In this document: positions 8,066 to 16,446 of the stretch, in pieces | How the letters are laid out: each line of letters starts with the position of its first letter | Numbering within the stretch: position 1 is the first letter of the stretch | NCBI GenBank assembly: GCA_964535825.1 | Contig: CAZHUC010000003.1 | Coordinates: forward strand, 1-64,000 | Length of the DNA stretch: 64,000 nucleotides | Source of the DNA: CAZAQK01 sp964535825 | Lineage (GTDB): Bacteria; Pseudomonadota; Alphaproteobacteria; Rickettsiales; SXRF01 | Reading direction: 5' to 3' | Made by a program: the position numbers and the translations under genes | The notes under the pieces: model-generated | What the model saw: the letters and a program-made list of their open reading frames with translations, nothing else | Told to the model about the DNA's origin: nothing | The model's database searches: none

Positions 8066-9373
8066 ATGCCTACTGAATTAGACGAATCAGCCGTAGCCCC
8101 GAATGAAACCGCACCACAAGCCAATGTGCTTGATGTAAATCTCTTTGATAAAGAGCAACGCGCCGTGCAGTACCTGCAATATGCCGGACTGCTTGGTGGT
8201 AATGATGATATTACCACGCTGAACCTTGCAAAGGTGGTAAACCATGCGGCTTATGCCGATGAGAAATCTGGCAATATCCCGCAGCTGCAGGAACAGTTCC
8301 GTACAGCGATGACAGTTGAGCAGGATATGGCAAAGCTCGCTGAAGGCGGCGCAGAAAGCCCTGTATTTAAACTGGTGGATGGGGTACTGGCGGCACGCAT
8401 TGCACAGGCGCAAAAGAGCATCGAAGAGCTGGATGCACTGCCTAGCACACTGAGCACCGATGAATTCAACCGCACGCGCAAGCGTGCCGAAGCGCGCATC
8501 AAGAAATATTCAATGGATCGCGAATATAACCAGTCGAACCCTGATATGATCAACAAAATCGTGCGCGAGCACCCGGAGGTGTTGACCGCAGGTAAATATC
8601 TTCCTATTGGCCGTCTGGCCATCGAGACCGGCCTGGTCAAAGGTGATAAGTCCGTGGCAGCGGATATGGTGGATGATACGCTGGCAAACGCCGCGGCACA
8701 TTCCATGCTGCATGTGGCAGAAGAAGTGATGAGCACATCAGATGCTGACCTTGCCATCAATAGACGTTTCCCTGATCGCTACCGTTCAAACATTATGGCG
8801 AAAGCTACCGATACAGCAGCAACCACGACAGCGATCGAACAGGTAAAAGTATTCGATGATGCAACGCCGGAACTGGCGCGCGTACAGGCGCTCAAGACCA
8901 TGCTTTCTGCGCATCTGCATGAAATGACCAAGCATACACGCGATGAAAATGGCAACAGCAATCCGCCGGTCGAGCAACTGGCTGAGGCACTGACACAGGT
9001 AAAACCTTTGGTGCGCGAATACCAGTCTGCCACCATGTCGCTTGCTTACCATTTCCTTGGCGAAGGCGAGGGCAAGGATGATCCGCGTATGCAGAAACTG
9101 CGCGAACATCTGGCAAGCATGATGGAAAAGAACAAGATCCCACTCATGATGGATAAAGCGGAAGCAGAACGCGCCGCTAACACATTGGTAGAAAGAAGTG
9201 CTGCATTCCTCCGTGAGAAAGAGGCGAAAGCTATCGCCAATATCGACGCGCTGGTAATAAAAGCCACGGCTGCAAAAGTGATCGGTATGGCAGAAAAATA
9301 CGCCAACGCACCGGCTGCGAGCTTTGCCGAGAAGGCAGAACGTCCTGCCAGCGCCATCGGTTTAGGCCAGTAG
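8066..9373 (+). CDS. Unrecognised cytosolic alpha-helical protein downstream of B12 riboswitch
   Basis: I do not recognise this 435-residue protein. It has no signal peptide or membrane segment, is rich in Ala, Glu, Asp, Lys and Met, and looks almost wholly helical, with stretches such as LQEQFRTAMTVEQDMAKLAEG and an AEAERAANTLVERSAAFLREKEAKAIANID helix near the C terminus. There are no Cys residues. ATG 8066 is chosen because GGAG at 8054-8057 lies 8 nt upstream; a GTG at 8057 overlaps that site. The preceding riboswitch predicts repression by adenosylcobalamin, a surprise for a protein with no visible B12 or cobalt role. A small exported protein follows 10 nt later and is probably cotranscribed. 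Confidence 0.8.
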   Translation: MPTELDESAVAPNETAPQANVLDVNLFDKEQRAVQYLQYAGLLGGNDDITTLNLAKVVNHAAYADEKSGNIPQLQEQFRTAMTVEQDMAKLAEGGAESPVFKLVDGVLAARIAQAQKSIEELDALPSTLSTDEFNRTRKRAEARIKKYSMDREYNQSNPDMINKIVREHPEVLTAGKYLPIGRLAIETGLVKGDKSVAADMVDDTLANAAAHSMLHVAEEVMSTSDADLAINRRFPDRYRSNIMAKATDTAATTTAIEQVKVFDDATPELARVQALKTMLSAHLHEMTKHTRDENGNSNPPVEQLAEALTQVKPLVREYQSATMSLAYHFLGEGEGKDDPRMQKLREHLASMMEKNKIPLMMDKAEAERAANTLVERSAAFLREKEAKAIANIDALVIKATAAKVIGMAEKYANAPAASFAEKAERPASAIGLGQ

Positions 9374-9383
9374 GGAGATGCAT

Positions 9384-9758
9384 ATGCGTTTAGTATTTGC
9401 AGCAGCATTGATCGCGGCTTTCCCGGCCTATGCCGATATTTCTGAGAACCAGAACCAGTATGCTAAAGATCGCGAGAAAGCGATCTCGCAGTTCACGCCA
9501 GAGCTGGGCAAGCATTGCCTGAAGGATCTTTCAGATAAAAAGAAACAGTCGATAGAGCCACTCGGCACAGCTTCATACAATGATCTTATCTCACGCCAGA
9601 TCTATAAAACCGTGTTCTGGAATCACTCGGATCGCGGTGTGGCATTTACCCTGCCGGTCAAGGCGGGGGATGCAACAGGCGATATTGCATGCCTCTATTC
9701 TGTGAAAGATGGCGGGCTTACATTCGAATTATCGCAGCAACTCTTCGGAAAATTCTAG
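9384..9758 (+). CDS. Small exported protein, unknown function
   Basis: The 124-residue product begins MRLVFAAALIAAFPAYA, a clear Sec signal peptide with cleavage expected after AYA at residue 17. The mature part is about 107 residues with two Cys (HCLKDL and DIACLY) that could form a disulphide in the periplasm. No family is recognised. ATG 9384 has GGGAG at a good distance; the ATG at 9378 directly abuts it. It lies 10 nt after the riboswitch-linked gene, so it may share B12 control. It overlaps the convergent thiL at the stop codons. Confidence 0.75.
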   Translation: MRLVFAAALIAAFPAYADISENQNQYAKDREKAISQFTPELGKHCLKDLSDKKKQSIEPLGTASYNDLISRQIYKTVFWNHSDRGVAFTLPVKAGDATGDIACLYSVKDGGLTFELSQQLFGKF

Positions 9759-10723
9759 AAGTGTTTGTATCCTGTCTTCTTCAGGATGATAGGAAGATCA
9801 TTTTTATCAAGTAAGGTGACGCCTTTACCGGCGGTCACCTTACCGATCTTTGTGATTGGCGTATCGGTTTCGCGCGCCAGCGTGGCTAGTTGCTGTTCCG
9901 CTGAAGCTGGTGCGGTAAAAAGCAATTCATAATCATCACCGCCGGTGATGATGCGCTCCCGTAGGTCAGGATAACGGTTCACAAGGCTCGCGGCAGAGCG
10001 TGACAGCGGAATCTGCGACGCGTGGATGGTTGCACCTGTGCCGGAGGCTTCACATAGATGGCCAAGATCCTGAACCAGCCCATCGGAAATATCCATGCAG
10101 GCATGAACGACGCTTATGAGTTTCTGCCCCAGTGCCACACGCGGTTGCGGCAGGAAATAACGTTGTTCCAGTTCATCATCACGTTCAAAGGTCGGGTTCA
10201 ATTCACCGTTTAAGGACATCAGTCCAAGTGCGGCATCACCGATCGTGCCGCTTACATACACATCATCACCAGCTATTGCGGTGCTCCGTTTTAGCATGCG
10301 GCCTGTATCTACCAGACCTAATGCGGTGAGTGAAAGGCATAACATGCCAAGGGTTTTGGTAGTATCGCCGCCGGCAAGATGGATGGCATATTCCTGCTGG
10401 TCCTGTTTCAGGCCTTCGGCAAAACCTTCTATCCAGCGAGCGTCGATCTCCTGCGGGATAGAAAGGGCAACGAAATAGCACATGGGGGTTGCGCCTTTGG
10501 CCGCCAGATCAGAAAGATTCACGCGCAGTAATTTTTTTGCAATGAGCGCAGCTTCTTCCGTGCCAAGAAAATGCACGGCCTCATTGACGGCATCTTTGGT
10601 AATGACCAGCTGCTTTCCAGCCGGAACATCAATGAGTGCGGCATCATCAGATAGATTCAGGCTACCGGGAAAACCCACAGACAGTGGGGAAAAGTACGTT
10701 CGGATAAGGCCGAACTCATCCAT
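9755..10723 (-). CDS. thiL: Thiamine-monophosphate kinase
   Basis: ThiL phosphorylates thiamine monophosphate to the active cofactor thiamine diphosphate. The 322-residue protein shows the PurM/AIR-synthase fold markers: NLSDDAALI near residue 24, TKDAVNEAVHF, KKLLRVNLSDLAAKGATP, HLAGGDTTKT, the ACMDISDGLVQDLGHLCEASG segment and GGDDYELLFTAP. It overlaps nusB by 8 nt at its start, in the common nusB-thiL arrangement of alphaproteobacteria, and is the last gene of the minus-strand riboflavin/nusB run. Confidence 0.94.
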   Translation of the reverse strand: MDEFGLIRTYFSPLSVGFPGSLNLSDDAALIDVPAGKQLVITKDAVNEAVHFLGTEEAALIAKKLLRVNLSDLAAKGATPMCYFVALSIPQEIDARWIEGFAEGLKQDQQEYAIHLAGGDTTKTLGMLCLSLTALGLVDTGRMLKRSTAIAGDDVYVSGTIGDAALGLMSLNGELNPTFERDDELEQRYFLPQPRVALGQKLISVVHACMDISDGLVQDLGHLCEASGTGATIHASQIPLSRSAASLVNRYPDLRERIITGGDDYELLFTAPASAEQQLATLARETDTPITKIGKVTAGKGVTLLDKNDLPIILKKTGYKHF

Positions 10724-11189
10724 AGGTTGCCGCTAAGGTGGAGAGTGCGCCATGCACGAAATCCACTTCCTTATCAGAGAAGAAGCTGCGTGCCATACGA
10801 GTGTATTCATCGATGATGATGTTGGATTTGATCTCTTTGTAGAAGAACATTTCATAGATGCCACATTGCAGGAGTGCCACGAGCAGATGGCTCATGCGCT
10901 CGCGCTTCCATTCACTGGTGAGCACTTCATCGAGCCGCGCATTCACCTCATCCATGCGGGAGGTAACGCCTGTAAGCAGGGCCTCTACCAGCGGATAATT
11001 CGGTTCAAGCGGCACGCCGACCATCAGGCGCTGTTCACTTTTGTTATTGGCCAGTTGCGCCTTGAGGGATGCCACCTGCTTTGCTGCATCCTTCTTGTCA
11101 CCCGTGATGGCGTGTTGATAAAGCGCCTGCACGGCAGCCATACGCGCTGCGGATTTTTTCTGGAGTGATGGATTTTGTTTAGGCTGCAT
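10716..11189 (-). CDS. nusB: Transcription antitermination factor NusB
   Basis: The 157-residue all-helical protein starts with SAARMAAVQALYQHAITG, typical of NusB, and ends with NIIIDEYTRMARSFFSDKEVDFVHGALSTLA, matching the conserved VINEYVELAK...FVNGVLDKL region. NusB binds boxA RNA with NusE and acts in rRNA antitermination. It overlaps ribH by 11 nt and thiL by 8 nt. Linkage of ribH, nusB and thiL is widespread in bacteria. Confidence 0.92.
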   Translation of the reverse strand: MQPKQNPSLQKKSAARMAAVQALYQHAITGDKKDAAKQVASLKAQLANNKSEQRLMVGVPLEPNYPLVEALLTGVTSRMDEVNARLDEVLTSEWKRERMSHLLVALLQCGIYEMFFYKEIKSNIIIDEYTRMARSFFSDKEVDFVHGALSTLAATYG

Positions 11190-11604
11190 AATGTTTTTTC
11201 AGTTCGATCAGTTTCAGGCAGGCCTCTGCTGCGTCCTTGCCTTTGTTGCCTTGGTTAACATTGGCACGCACATTGGCTTGCTGCATGGTCTCTACCGTGA
11301 GGATACCATATCCGATAGCAGCATTGTGGGTGAGTGCAAGCTCCATGAGCCCGCGCGCGCTTTCGGCGCAGATGTAGTCATAATGGGTGGTCTCACCGCG
11401 GATCACACAGCCGAGAGCAATATAGCCATCATACTTCCTGCTGCTGAGTGCAAAGCGAATGGCAGGCGGAATTTCAAATGCGCCGGGCACAGTGATCTCT
11501 TCATAGGTTGCGCCGCTTGCATCGCATGTGGCTCTTGCGCCTTTTAGCAATTCATCGGTGATCTCGGGATAATAGGGGGAGGTAACGATAAGGATATGTG
11601 CCAT
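11179..11604 (-). CDS. ribH: 6,7-dimethyl-8-ribityllumazine synthase
   Basis: RibH condenses the ribityl-aminopyrimidine with 3,4-dihydroxybutanone phosphate to make lumazine, the penultimate riboflavin step. The 141-residue length fits. Motifs are VPGAFEIPPAIRFA, the GCVIRGETTHYDYICAESARGLMEL active-site stretch with the catalytic His, and GILTVETMQQANVRAN. It lies 4 nt downstream of ribBA. Confidence 0.95.
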   Translation of the reverse strand: MAHILIVTSPYYPEITDELLKGARATCDASGATYEEITVPGAFEIPPAIRFALSSRKYDGYIALGCVIRGETTHYDYICAESARGLMELALTHNAAIGYGILTVETMQQANVRANVNQGNKGKDAAEACLKLIELKKHYAA

Positions 11605-11608
11605 ATGA

Positions 11609-12706
11609 TTATATCAGGTTCTGTTTGCCGGTGACGCGCAGCCCATAGCCTTCGAGGCCAACGATGGGGCGGTCAGAGTTTGTGAGTAATATCATGTCGC
11701 GCACGCCGAGGTCGAGCAGGATCTGTGCGCCGATGCCGTAATCGCGCAGGTCGCTTACCGCGTATTTTTCGCCTTTTTCCTTACTTGCGACACGGCGTTT
11801 GACGCTATCGGACAGGCTGGTGGCGCTTGGTTCACGGATGAGGAGCAGCACGCCGCCTTCGCGTGCGATGATCTCCATGGATTTTTGTTTGCTGATCCCA
11901 GATTCGGTGTCGCCAAGCACGTCGCGCAGTACATCCAGCTTGTGCACACGCACGAGTGTTGGTTTATCTGGTTTTATGTCACCTTTCACCAGCACCACAT
12001 GCTCTGCGTAATGCAAGGTGTTGGTATATATCATCATGGTGAAGTCACCGCCGTACTTGCTGTTGAACGGCGTTTCCACCACGCGCTTTACCAGCTTTTC
12101 CGAACGCCTGCGATAGGCGATCAGATCGGCGATGGTGGCAATTTTAAGATTATGTTGTTTGGCAAATTCCATGAGGTCTGGCAGGCGTGCCATCGAGCCG
12201 TCGTCATTCATGATCTCGCAGATCACACCGGAAGGATTCAGTCCGGCAAGACGTGCGATATCCACGGCAGCTTCCGTGTGGCCGGCGCGCACGAGCACGC
12301 CGCCATCTTTGGCGATCAGCGGGAATACGTGGCCGGGGGAGGCGATATCAGTTGCGCCTTTTTTAGGATCTATCGCTACCTTGATAGTTTGCGCGCGGTC
12401 GGCCGCGGAGATGCCGGTGGTCACGCCTTCGCGTGCTTCGATCGAAACGGTGAATGCCGTCTGATGACGCGACTGGTTCTCTGGCGACATCAGGTTGAGG
12501 CCAAGCTGTTTGGTGCGTTCGGTGGTAAGGGTGAGGCAGATAAGACCACGTCCATATTTGGCCATGAAGTTCACTGCTTCAGCAGTTGCGAATTGCGCGG
12601 GGATGACGAGGTCGCCTTCATTCTCGCGATCCTCATCATCGACCAGAATGAACATCCGGCCGTGTTTTGCGTCTTCAATGATGTCTTCAATGCGGGATAA
12701 TGTCAT
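11609..12706 (-). CDS. ribB: 3,4-dihydroxy-2-butanone 4-phosphate synthase fused to a degenerate GTP cyclohydrolase II domain
   Basis: Residues 1 to about 205 are a complete RibB domain: FILVDDEDRENEGDLVIPA with the metal-binding Glu/Asp, MAKYGRGLICLTLT, FTVSIEAREGVTTGISAADRAQT and VRAGHTEAAVDIARLAGL. It makes the four-carbon riboflavin precursor from ribulose 5-phosphate. Residues 206-365 align with GTP cyclohydrolase II only in outline (VRVHKLDVLRDVLGD, ISKQKSMEIIAREGGVLLLIRE). The zinc cysteines and the RQEGRG motif of active RibA are missing. Such RibB proteins with an inactive RibA-like tail (RibBX type) are known in proteobacteria. A separate ribA should exist elsewhere. Confidence 0.9.
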   Translation of the reverse strand: MTLSRIEDIIEDAKHGRMFILVDDEDRENEGDLVIPAQFATAEAVNFMAKYGRGLICLTLTTERTKQLGLNLMSPENQSRHQTAFTVSIEAREGVTTGISAADRAQTIKVAIDPKKGATDIASPGHVFPLIAKDGGVLVRAGHTEAAVDIARLAGLNPSGVICEIMNDDGSMARLPDLMEFAKQHNLKIATIADLIAYRRRSEKLVKRVVETPFNSKYGGDFTMMIYTNTLHYAEHVVLVKGDIKPDKPTLVRVHKLDVLRDVLGDTESGISKQKSMEIIAREGGVLLLIREPSATSLSDSVKRRVASKEKGEKYAVSDLRDYGIGAQILLDLGVRDMILLTNSDRPIVGLEGYGLRVTGKQNLI

Positions 12707-13281
12707 GCCCTAAGCAGCCTTTCTGCATAGCGCGCCATGAGGTCGATCTCGAGATTGAGCGTATCACCGTTCTTGCGATGTTTAAGGGTCGTATGCTCCC
12801 AGGTATGCGGGATGATATTCACCCAGAACCGGTTGCCTTCCACTTTGTTTACTGTAAGCGATATGCCATCCAGCGTGACCGAACCCTTGGCGGCAATAAA
12901 GCGTGATAAGTTCTCTGGTGCATCCAATGCAAGTATATGTGAGCCGCCGGATTCCCGCATATTCGATATGGTCGCGATGCCATCCACATGGCCGGTGACA
13001 AGATGGCCATCGAGCGAATCGCCAAGCTTCAGGGAGCGTTCTAAATTCACCGCATCACCCTTGTTCCAGCGGTATGCTGTGCAGGCGATGGTCTCATTTG
13101 AAATGTCGGCGCTGAAGCCACCGGCATTTTTTTCGGCCACGGTCAGGCAACAGCCATTCACTGCCACAGAATCGCCCATGCGTAATTCATCTGCGAACGG
13201 GCAGGTGATTGAAACGCGCACGTCGCCTTGTTTTGTAAGGTCGGCGATAGTGCCTGTATGGGTTATGATGCCGGTGAACAT
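12703..13281 (-). CDS. ribE: Riboflavin synthase alpha subunit
   Basis: The 192-residue protein begins MFTGIITHTGTI, the invariant start of riboflavin synthase, and contains two tandem lumazine-binding repeats (GDSVAVNGCCLTV in the first, LDGHLVTGHVDG and SVTLDGISLTVN in the second). It dismutates two lumazines to riboflavin. It overlaps ribBA by 4 nt and ribD by 19 nt, showing tight coupling within the riboflavin genes. Confidence 0.95.
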   Translation of the reverse strand: MFTGIITHTGTIADLTKQGDVRVSITCPFADELRMGDSVAVNGCCLTVAEKNAGGFSADISNETIACTAYRWNKGDAVNLERSLKLGDSLDGHLVTGHVDGIATISNMRESGGSHILALDAPENLSRFIAAKGSVTLDGISLTVNKVEGNRFWVNIIPHTWEHTTLKHRKNGDTLNLEIDLMARYAERLLRA

Positions 13282-14288
13282 GGCTCTAATATTTCCAGTT
13301 GGTCAGGAGGGAAGGGAATGTAGCCCACTTTGTCCCATTGTTCCAGCAGGTTGAGGGTTTTTTTGCTGGCAAATACATCAAGCCCGCCTTCACCTATCGT
13401 AATGGGGGCTTTGAACCAATAGAGTCTGTCTACTAAGCTGCTGTTTATAAAAGCTGTATTGAGTCCCTGGCCGGCTTCTACCAGCAGGCGGGTAATGCCC
13501 TTCTCAGCCAGTGTTTTAATGGCAGATTCGAGGGATGAGGACTCCAGCACCCATAACGGGACAGCATCCTGCGATTGTATAAGCTTGGATGTCACAGGCA
13601 TCCGGTGGTTTCTGTCCAGCACCACACGAATGGGAGATCTGTGCTCGAGGCCGGCAATGCGCACGGTGAGCAATGGGTCGTCGGCCAGTACCGTGCCGAT
13701 GCCGGTAAGCACTGCATCGAACTCGCTGCGCAGGCGATGCACTTCGTTACGAGCTGGCTCTGATGTGATCCATTTTTTTGCGCTGCCGGAGGGGTAGGCA
13801 ATTTTACCATCGGCAGATGTTGCGATCTTCAGCGCAACATACGGCCGCTTCTTTTCTACGACTGAGAAGAAGCCGCGGTTGATCTCGCATGCTTCTTTTG
13901 CGCAGACATTCTCTATCACTTCGATACCTGCCGTCTTGAGTTTGGCAATGCCTGCGCCATTAACGTGCGGATGGGGATCGCGGCATGCGATGACACAGCG
14001 TGTGATGCCAGCGGCAATGATCGCATCCACACATGGCGGTGTTTTTCCGTGATGCGAGCAGGGCTCAAGCGTGACATATAAGGTTGCGCCGTGCGCTGCA
14101 CTGCCTGCTTGTTTCAGCGCTTCGGTCTCGGCGTGTGGGCGTCCGCCTTTATGTGTGAATCCCTGGCCGATGATGTCGCCGTCTTTTACAACAACCGCGC
14201 CCACAGACGGGTTAGGCCATGTCTGGCCAAGGTGGGTCTTTGCAAGCGAAAGTGCCTGCTGCATGTGGGCTATGTCATGACTAGCCAC
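13263..14288 (-). CDS. ribD: Bifunctional diaminohydroxyphosphoribosylaminopyrimidine deaminase / reductase
   Basis: This 341-residue protein carries both RibD domains. The N-terminal deaminase has the zinc and catalytic motif HAE at residues 52-54 and PCSHHGKTPPC with zinc Cys at 77 and 86. The reductase domain follows from about residue 145 (PYVALKIATSADGKIA, VDAVLTGIGTVLADDPLLTVR type) and ends in the LLVEAGQGLN segment. It performs steps two and three of riboflavin synthesis. No FMN riboswitch is seen upstream; the gene follows nrdR and a lipoprotein gene in the same direction. Confidence 0.95.
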   Translation of the reverse strand: MASHDIAHMQQALSLAKTHLGQTWPNPSVGAVVVKDGDIIGQGFTHKGGRPHAETEALKQAGSAAHGATLYVTLEPCSHHGKTPPCVDAIIAAGITRCVIACRDPHPHVNGAGIAKLKTAGIEVIENVCAKEACEINRGFFSVVEKKRPYVALKIATSADGKIAYPSGSAKKWITSEPARNEVHRLRSEFDAVLTGIGTVLADDPLLTVRIAGLEHRSPIRVVLDRNHRMPVTSKLIQSQDAVPLWVLESSSLESAIKTLAEKGITRLLVEAGQGLNTAFINSSLVDRLYWFKAPITIGEGGLDVFASKKTLNLLEQWDKVGYIPFPPDQLEILEPCSPAS

Positions 14289-14296
14289 CGAAATAC

Positions 14297-14677
14297 TCAG
14301 TATGGGCGGGGGAATGGTTTGCGCGCACCACGCTGCTCAATGTCCGGCAGACCAGATTCTGTCGATGGCGGAATAATAGGAGGGCGTTCTTCTGTGAATG
14401 TGTTGGGGCGCTTGGTGTCAATGCCTTCAGCGTCATCCGCGTCTGTTTCTGCGAGTGGTTCACTAGTGCCATCGGCTTCCTGTTCAATAACGTCCGCGCT
14501 ATGCCCGGTATCGTTAGTGAAACACTGCCAATGATTACACCTTTCACCGATGACCGGCATGTAACTTCCCACATGGTCCGCCCAGCCATAGATGGTCTGG
14601 CAGCTGGTAAGCAACAGGCTGCTTGTAGAAATAACTAATGCTGTACGCAGGCTACTCACCCTTGACACCCAGCTCAT
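14297..14677 (-). CDS. Small lipoprotein, unknown function
   Basis: The product has a lipoprotein signal with a lipobox LLTSC (Cys at residue 26 from ATG 14677). The mature part is about 100 residues: a short Cys-containing segment (GERCNHWQCF) and an acidic, Pro-rich, probably unstructured tail ending in KPFPRPY. I do not recognise a family. ATG 14677 overlaps the end of nrdR by 26 nt; a GTG at 14659 would give a shorter, more usual signal peptide. It sits between nrdR and ribD with an 8-nt gap to ribD and is probably cotranscribed. Confidence 0.65.
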   Translation of the reverse strand: MSWVSRVSSLRTALVISTSSLLLTSCQTIYGWADHVGSYMPVIGERCNHWQCFTNDTGHSADVIEQEADGTSEPLAETDADDAEGIDTKRPNTFTEERPPIIPPSTESGLPDIEQRGARKPFPRPY

Positions 14678-15110
14678 CCACAATGTTCTCGAAGTCTTTG
14701 GCTTCGCGGAAATCACGATATACCGAGGCAAAGCGGATATAGGCTACGGTGTCCACTTTCTTCAGTTCTTCCATCACGGCCTTGCCGATCATATCGGTAG
14801 GGATCTCGGCATCGCCGGAGCTTTCCAGCTTTTGTGCCACACGGGTAATGATCTGTTCGATCTGCTCAGGCGGTACAGGGCGCTTGCGCAATGCCAGCTG
14901 AATGGAGCGTGCCAGTTTCTCGCGGTCGAACATGCGGTGCTCGCCATTCTTCTTGAGCACGGTGAGTTCACGCAGTTGCACGCGCTCGAACGTGGTGAAG
15001 CGTGAATTACACTCAGGGCAATAGCGGCGGCGGCGGATGGTTAAACCATCTTCGCTTGGCCGCGAGTCTTTTACCTGTGTGTCGTCATGTCCGCAAAATG
15101 GGCACTTCAT
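14652..15110 (-). CDS. nrdR: Transcriptional repressor NrdR
   Basis: The 152-residue protein has the NrdR zinc ribbon (CPFCGHDDTQVKDSR then RRRRYCPECNSRFTTFER) followed by the ATP-cone domain (TVLKKNGEHRMFDREKLARSIQLALRKRP). NrdR senses ATP/dATP and represses ribonucleotide reductase genes by binding NrdR boxes. Its position next to glyA and the ribD genes is the usual alphaproteobacterial arrangement. It is 3 nt downstream of glyA. Confidence 0.96.
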   Translation of the reverse strand: MKCPFCGHDDTQVKDSRPSEDGLTIRRRRYCPECNSRFTTFERVQLRELTVLKKNGEHRMFDREKLARSIQLALRKRPVPPEQIEQIITRVAQKLESSGDAEIPTDMIGKAVMEELKKVDTVAYIRFASVYRDFREAKDFENIVDELGVKGE

Positions 15111-15113
15111 ACA

Positions 15114-16430
15114 TTACCTCTGGTCTAACCCGGAATAGATAGGGAATTGCTTGCACAATATTTCCACTTTGGTGCGCACCTGTTTTTCAACCGCGCTGGT
15201 ATCACCGCCTCCCGCAAGGCCATCGAGCACATCTCCAATAAGGTTGCCGATCTGCTGGAATTCAGCCGTGCCAAAACCGCGTGTCGTGCCAGCCGGAGTT
15301 CCGAGGCGAATGCCTGAGGTGATGAATGGTTTTTCTGTATCGAACGGAATGGCGTTCTTGTTGCAGGTGAGGCCTGCGCGCTCGAGGCTTTCCTCGGCGG
15401 CTTTACCGGTCACGCCTTTAGGGCGCAGGTCAACCAGCATCAGATGGTTATCCGTGCCGCCGGTGGTGATAGCAACACCGCGGCTAACCAGTGTTTTTGC
15501 CAGCATCTGTGCGTTCTCCACCACTTTCTTGCCATAGGTTTTGAATTCAGGGGTGAGTGCTTCACCGAACGCTACCGCTTTCGCTGCGATCACATGCATC
15601 AGTGGACCACCCTGAATACCCGGGAAAATGGCAGAGTTGAATTTTTTGCCGAGATCCACGTCGTTCGACAGAATCATACCGCCGCGTGGGCCACGCAGTG
15701 TTTTATGGGTAGTGGTAGTAACTACATGCGCATGCGGCAGCGGGTTCGGATACAGGCCTGCAGCAACGAGGCCAGCGAAATGCGCCATATCCACCATGAG
15801 ATATGCACCCACTTCATCAGCGATCTTGCGGAAGCGTGCAAAATCGATTGCACGTGGATATGCAGAGTAACCGGCGATGATGAGCTTTGGTTTATGCTCG
15901 CGCGCCATCTTTTCCATGTTCTCATAATCAAGTGTGAGATCAGATTCTTTCACACCGTATGCGACCGCTTTGAACCATTTACCGGATTGGTTCACAGTTG
16001 CGCCATGTGTAAGGTGACCACCTGCGGCAAGTGACATACCAAGGATGGTATCCCCCGGCTGGAGCAATGCGTTGAATACGCCCTGGTTCGCCTGAGAGCC
16101 AGAATTTGGCTGCACGTTCGCATAGGTACAACCGAACAGTTTGCAGGCACGCTCGATAGCAAGCGCTTCTGTTTTATCTACAGCTTCACAGCCACCATAA
16201 TAGCGTTTACCGGGATAACCCTCAGCATATTTGTTGGTAAGCACTGAGCCTTGTGCAGCGAGCACAGCACGGCTTACGATGTTCTCTGATGCGATCAGTT
16301 CGATCTGCGTTTGCTGGCGATGGAGTTCTTCCTCCAGTGTAGCAAATACAGCAGGGTCAGCAGCAGCAATATCAGTATCAAAAAAGGGATTCATGGTGTG
16401 GCTTTCAGAAAGTTTACGCTCAGCGGTCAT
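15114..16430 (-). CDS. glyA: Serine hydroxymethyltransferase
   Basis: GlyA interconverts serine and glycine with tetrahydrofolate and PLP. Conserved segments are QIELIASENIVSRAVL, NKYAEGYPGKRYYGGCE, NVQPNSGSQAN, GHLTHGATVN, the PLP-lysine motif VVTTTTHKTLRGPRGG near residue 240, and IFPGIQGGPLMHVIAAKAVA. ATG 16430 is chosen because AGGAAA lies just upstream; the protein is then 438 residues, slightly longer at the N terminus than the family norm. The frame stays open further upstream into the end of rpiB without homology. Confidence 0.95.
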   Translation of the reverse strand: MTAERKLSESHTMNPFFDTDIAAADPAVFATLEEELHRQQTQIELIASENIVSRAVLAAQGSVLTNKYAEGYPGKRYYGGCEAVDKTEALAIERACKLFGCTYANVQPNSGSQANQGVFNALLQPGDTILGMSLAAGGHLTHGATVNQSGKWFKAVAYGVKESDLTLDYENMEKMAREHKPKLIIAGYSAYPRAIDFARFRKIADEVGAYLMVDMAHFAGLVAAGLYPNPLPHAHVVTTTTHKTLRGPRGGMILSNDVDLGKKFNSAIFPGIQGGPLMHVIAAKAVAFGEALTPEFKTYGKKVVENAQMLAKTLVSRGVAITTGGTDNHLMLVDLRPKGVTGKAAEESLERAGLTCNKNAIPFDTEKPFITSGIRLGTPAGTTRGFGTAEFQQIGNLIGDVLDGLAGGGDTSAVEKQVRTKVEILCKQFPIYSGLDQR

Positions 16431-16446
16431 ATTTTTTCCTATTTTC

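Noticed and set aside
11885..12700. 271-codon open frame opposite the ribB gene
   Set aside because: It is entirely antisense to a conserved gene and has no recognisable protein features.
12707..15110. FMN riboswitch in front of the riboflavin genes
   Set aside because: The upstream regions are coding (ribD, lipoprotein, nrdR, glyA) and no RFN-type conserved blocks were seen.
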